Made by a program: the position numbers and the translations under genes
Part shown: positions 6,337 to 8,699 of the stretch, in pieces
Layout of the letters: each line of letters begins with the position of its first letter
How positions within the stretch are numbered: the first letter of the stretch is position 1
Assembly: GCA_013138705.1 (NCBI GenBank)
Contig: WTCF01000186.1
Coordinates: 1-8,699, forward strand
Direction: 5' to 3'
DNA from: Deltaproteobacteria bacterium
GTDB taxonomy: Bacteria > Desulfobacterota > Dissulfuribacteria > Dissulfuribacterales > UBA3076
DNA: 8,699 bases
The notes under the pieces: generated by a model
The model's input: only the letters and a program-made list of their open reading frames with translations
What the model was told of the DNA's origin: nothing
The model's database searches: none

Positions 6337-8041
6337 GAAAGGTGCTATTCGGAAGAAGTGGGCCGGTCGTATATCCATTGCCCTGATCTTCCCTGATGCC
6401 TATTCTGTAGGCATGTCCAATCTCGGCCTCCAGTCGGTCTATGCCAGGCTTAATGCCGAAGACCGGGTGGTGGCTGAGAGATTTTTTGTGCCAAATCACC
6501 AAATTTCTTCAATCACCAAATCACTCAATTCTCCCTGGCTTTCGGAAGAATCTTCCAGACCTCTGAAGGACTTTGATCTCATACTCTTCTCGGTAAGCTT
6601 TGAGTCCAATTATCAAAACATGGTAAAGGCCCTGGAAGCAGCAGGGCTGTCTCTCAGGTCTGAAGATCGTCTGGATCAGGAACCAATCGTGCTGGCAGGA
6701 GGGATTGCCACCCAGATCAATCCTGAACCCATAGCCCCTTTTGTGGATGCCTTTCTTCTTGGCGATTTCGAGGCCATTTCAGGGGCATTTGTCTCATGTC
6801 TGCCTGAACTCACTGACCAGGGCCTTTCAAGAACTGAACGATTAAAACGGCTTTCAGACAATGTCCCCGGGGTCTATGTCCCAAGATTTTGCCGGCCTCT
6901 TTATAATGCCTCAGGAGATCTGGTCGAGTGGGAGTATGAGCAAGGCTTTTTTCCCCCTGTTGTTCCAGCCATCTTTTTTCCAAATTCCCAAATTCAAACT
7001 CCGCTGGTTCCGCACACCAGTATCCTCAGCCCGGATTCTGTTTTTTCCAATATGTTTTTAATAGAACTTGCCAGGGGATGTGGGAGGGGTTGCAGGTTCT
7101 GTGCTGCGGGATTTGTGTATCGACCTCCAAGACAATGGCCCCTTGATTGTCTTAATGCAGCACTTCAAGAACGTAAGGATACAGACCGGGTGGGGCTGGT
7201 CGGCCTTGAGTTTCTTGGGAGGGAGGAGATTGAACAACTCTGCAGAAGGCTTCTGGATGAAGGACTGAAGCTCGCCTTTTCATCCCTCAGGGCCGATGAT
7301 ATTACTCAGGACATTGTCCGTCTCCTCAAGGCCTCGGATGCCAAGTTGGCAACTATTGCACCGGAGGCAGGGTCTCAACGGCTGAGGCAGGTCATCAACA
7401 AGAATCTTAATGAAGATGTAATCCTGGAGGCGGCAGAGACACTTGTATCAGGCGGAATTCCGAACTTGAAACTCTACTTCATGCTGGGCTTGCCCTTTGA
7501 GACCGACGAAGACGTCCACTGTATCGTGGATCTGGTTGATAAAATCCGTAGCACCGTCAGACCGGCTGGCCGATCAAGGGGTCATCTGGGCTCTATAACA
7601 GTGTCAGTCAGTACTTTTGTGCCAAAGGCATGGACTCCAATGCAGTGGGCCGGGGCTGTAAAAAAGTCAGTACTTGAACGTAGAAGGCGAATACTGGAAA
7701 AAGGTCTGCGTCGTCTGCCCAATGTGAAGTTGCAACTGGACTCTGTGCGTGAGGCCACTTTTCAGACAATATTGAGCAGAGGGGACAGGAGGCTTGCACC
7801 TGTTCTGGAGGCAGTGGCGCTCAGAGGGGTCACCTTGAGCAAGGCCATGAAAGAGGCTGGCCTCTCAGTCGATATGTATTACAAAACCCTGAATAGGGAC
7901 ACGAATTTCCCTTGGGAGGTCGTAGACCACAGAGTGCGCAGAGAATATTTGTGGAAAGAGTGGAACAGGGCATCAAGGGCCAAGCAAACTGCTTTTTGTA
8001 TTCCCGAAATATGTGATAAATGCGGGGCCTGCCACATTTGA
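6296..8041 (+). CDS. B12-binding-like radical SAM protein, TIGR03960-like, function unknown
   Basis: 581 residues. The N-terminal part (about 22-160) resembles the degenerate B12-binding domain of this family (SVGMSNLGLQSVY at 37-49, VLAGGIATQINPEPIAPFVD at 132-151). The radical SAM core has ELARGCGRGCRFCAAGFVYRP (257-277) with cluster ligands C262, C266 and C269. IAPEAGSQRLR (354-364) and LKLYFMLGLPFETDEDV (391-407) are typical of MiaB-like elongator radical SAM proteins. The C-terminus ends in CDKCGAC (C573, C576, C579; C568 nearby), a likely extra Fe-S or metal site. I know of no established reaction for the family. The only usual start codon in frame before the conserved region is TTG at 6296, with a poor SD (GGGA, 13 nt away); a 41-nt overlap with the upstream gene suggests translational coupling. 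Two repeat-like tracts (6491-6531, 6980-6999) are read through in frame. The DUF2344 partner often found next to this family is not seen downstream. Confidence 0.85.
   Translation: MKTSPKWSRNPRNEKGAIRKKWAGRISIALIFPDAYSVGMSNLGLQSVYARLNAEDRVVAERFFVPNHQISSITKSLNSPWLSEESSRPLKDFDLILFSVSFESNYQNMVKALEAAGLSLRSEDRLDQEPIVLAGGIATQINPEPIAPFVDAFLLGDFEAISGAFVSCLPELTDQGLSRTERLKRLSDNVPGVYVPRFCRPLYNASGDLVEWEYEQGFFPPVVPAIFFPNSQIQTPLVPHTSILSPDSVFSNMFLIELARGCGRGCRFCAAGFVYRPPRQWPLDCLNAALQERKDTDRVGLVGLEFLGREEIEQLCRRLLDEGLKLAFSSLRADDITQDIVRLLKASDAKLATIAPEAGSQRLRQVINKNLNEDVILEAAETLVSGGIPNLKLYFMLGLPFETDEDVHCIVDLVDKIRSTVRPAGRSRGHLGSITVSVSTFVPKAWTPMQWAGAVKKSVLERRRRILEKGLRRLPNVKLQLDSVREATFQTILSRGDRRLAPVLEAVALRGVTLSKAMKEAGLSVDMYYKTLNRDTNFPWEVVDHRVRREYLWKEWNRASRAKQTAFCIPEICDKCGACHI
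6491..6531. repeat. Low-complexity CCAAATCA-type repeat inside the radical SAM gene
   Basis: CCAAATCA occurs at 6491-6498 and 6516-6523, with CCAAATTT (6499-6506), CAATCA (6510-6515) and CTCAATTC (6524-6531) between and after. It is translated in frame as PNHQISSITKSLNS (residues 66-79). Flanking coding sequence is of ordinary composition and looks conserved (VAERFFVP before, SRPLKDFDLI after), so the tract occupies a variable stretch. Confidence 0.6.
6980..6999. repeat. Second CCAAATTC-type tract inside the radical SAM gene
   Basis: CCAAATTC followed by CCAAATTC and AAAC occupies this stretch, with one full 8-bp duplication (6980-6987 and 6988-6995). It is translated as PNSQIQT (229-235), just before the conserved PLVPHTSI. 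The protein wording P-N-x-Q-I repeats that of the first tract (PNHQI, 66-70). Confidence 0.5.
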
Positions 8042-8047
8042 TTTCTG

Positions 8048-8258
8048 GTAACCGTTCACGGGCAGGAGGCATTTCTTTTCACTTTCACACTTCAGCCCCA
8101 TATTTTCTAAGGCTTTTGCCCCGGGGGATATTTTACCCCCTCCGCATTCGCCTATGCTGCGCTCCGGCGATGCGGTCTCCCCCAAGGCAAAAGCCAAGAA
8201 AATATGGGGGCTTCCGTTAAGCCGTTCCAAGAAACACCCCCTGCCCGTGAACGGTTAC
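8048..8258. repeat. 211-bp near-palindromic element downstream of the radical SAM gene
   Basis: Nested inverted arms run from both ends to a common centre. The outer arm GTAACCGTTCACGGGCAGG (8048-8066) is a perfect 19-bp match to 8240-8258. TTTCTT (8072-8077) pairs with 8229-8234. CCCCATATTTTC (8096-8107) pairs over 12 bp with 8198-8209, GGCTTTTGCC (8111-8120) over 10 bp with 8186-8195, and GGGGGA (8123-8128) with 8178-8183. At the tip CCGCAT/CGCC (8142-8152, one bulged T) pairs with 8166-8175 around a 13-nt loop. The element begins 6 nt after the TGA at 8041. As RNA it would form a long hairpin and could end transcription or protect the mRNA end; as DNA it looks like a MITE- or REP-like non-coding element. 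No protein is encoded that I would trust. Confidence 0.85.
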
Positions 8259-8540
8259 GATTCCTGCTAATCCAATGGGGAATACATATTAAGACTTGCC
8301 AAGACGTCATTAGCCCGTATGTTTCCCCTGACGCCCATTTCTGTTAAAAGATCGATGGTCTCCGCCTTTTGCTCAATTTGTAGAAGTCATACTTCTGTTT
8401 TTTCATTTTTCCCCGTTCGATGTTCATTTCCCCTGCCCCTCTTAACGCAGATTCCTTAAAGTAAATGCCAGGATTTGCCGAAGAATAATGGCACAAGGGT
8501 AGTAGTTCGATATCCGGGTTAATTCTCGATAGGAGACAAA
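8259..8540. other. Intergenic stretch before the membrane-protein gene
   Basis: About 280 bp between the palindrome and the ATG at 8541. It holds a possible minus-strand gene remnant (8267-8427). I see no convincing promoter for the downstream gene: TGGCAC at 8489-8494 recalls a sigma-54 -24 element but lacks the matching -12 GC. No tRNA-like or terminator structure was noticed. Confidence 0.5.
8267..8427 (-). pseudogene. Possible frameshifted small gene or gene remnant, unrecognised
   Basis: On the minus strand, ATG at 8427 preceded by GGGG-rich sequence opens MNIERGKMKKQKYDFYKL and then stops at 8344-8346. In a second frame (8267-8386) the sequence reads AETIDLLTEMGVRGNIRAND followed by VLASLNMYSPLD and a TAG; it has ordinary codon choice and a helical, protein-like character but no start codon. 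A single frameshift between about 8350 and 8386 would join the two into one product of roughly 50 residues. I do not recognise the protein. It could equally be chance open frames, hence the low confidence. Confidence 0.22.
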
Positions 8541-8699
8541 ATGGCATCATCTGATACTGAGAAATTAAGCATCAGGAAAAAAGGATTACGATACAATCTT
8601 TTAATTGCTGAATTTTTGTTTTTTGTCCTGCCTTTTATTGTTATTTTCTATCTTTTTTATAAAAATAATATTATTTTTGAATTATCTCATCTAATTATT
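8541..8699 (+). CDS. N-terminal fragment of a membrane protein, possibly a sensor or signalling protein
   Basis: 53 codons are visible before the window ends. AGGAG at 8531-8535, 5 nt before the ATG, strongly supports the start. A short charged cytosolic N-terminus with IRKKGLRYNL (11-20) is followed by a hydrophobic membrane segment at about 18-40 (LLIAEFLFFVLPFIVIFYLF) and the beginning of a second hydrophobic stretch from about 44. A KKGLRY-like basic lead into a transmembrane helix is common in two-helix sensor kinases and diguanylate cyclases of deltaproteobacteria, but no output domain is in the window, so the class is a guess. The sequence is much more AT-rich than the genes to its left, partly because of the Phe/Ile/Tyr-rich membrane helix. 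Confidence 0.7.
   Translation, partial: MASSDTEKLSIRKKGLRYNLLIAEFLFFVLPFIVIFYLFYKNNIIFELSHLII

Noticed and set aside
6333..6386. ATG overlapping the TGA of the condensing-enzyme gene (ATGA), with an AGGA upstream, as start of the radical SAM gene
   Set aside because: This frame stops after 17 codons. The frame from TTG at 6296 carries EKGAIRKKWAGR directly into the conserved domain without any shift.
7973..8230. Open frames on both strands across the palindrome
   Set aside because: They follow from the inverted-repeat sequence, lack start signals and have no protein-like features.
8489..8506. TGGCAC resembling a sigma-54 -24 element upstream of the membrane-protein gene
   Set aside because: The -12 position reads TAGT rather than TTGC, so the essential GC is absent.

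Overview
The window looks like a chromosomal segment of an anaerobic deltaproteobacterium (Desulfobacterota-like). This rests on protein flavour and locus style rather than any marker gene: hisS next to aspS, a likely non-discriminating AspRS, a Re-citrate-synthase-type enzyme, two radical SAM enzymes, moderate G+C, and short word-like tandem repeats in almost every gap. No rRNA, tRNA, CRISPR array, transposase or phage gene is visible.

Layout. (1) Positions 1-842, minus strand: the N-terminal 280 codons of a lysine-2,3-aminomutase-like (KamA-family) radical SAM enzyme that runs off the left edge. (2) 843-1230: a divergent intergenic region with an 8-bp tandem repeat just before hisS. (3) 1231-4337, plus strand: hisS and aspS, 65 bp apart, with a 7-bp-unit repeat in the gap and a third repeat that contains the aspS stop codon. 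(4) 4338-4506: a promoter region with a good -10 element overlapped by a 13-bp palindrome. (5) 4507-6336: a DRE-TIM/HMGL-like condensing enzyme, best read as Re-citrate synthase, carrying a C-terminal Cache/PAS-like sensor domain. (6) 6296-8041: a B12-binding-like radical SAM protein (TIGR03960-like) that overlaps the previous gene by 41 nt and appears to start at TTG. Two repeat-like tracts lie inside its coding sequence. (7) 8048-8258: a large near-palindrome immediately after that stop codon, then about 280 bp with a possible minus-strand gene remnant. (8) 8541-8699: the N-terminus of a membrane protein running off the right edge.

How the genes relate: hisS and aspS are a translation pair. 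The AspRS carries a His seen in enzymes that also charge tRNA-Asn with Asp, which would imply GatCAB-dependent Asn-tRNA formation. The condensing enzyme and the overlapping radical SAM gene are probably co-transcribed and translationally coupled, but no shared pathway is evident.

The best candidates for something new are the fusion of a cytosolic citrate/homocitrate/isopropylmalate-synthase-type enzyme to a Cache-like domain, normally an extracytoplasmic ligand sensor; the 211-bp near-palindrome; and the recurrence of unrelated short-period repeats at gene borders and, apparently, inside a reading frame. Family assignments were made by eye, with no database search.
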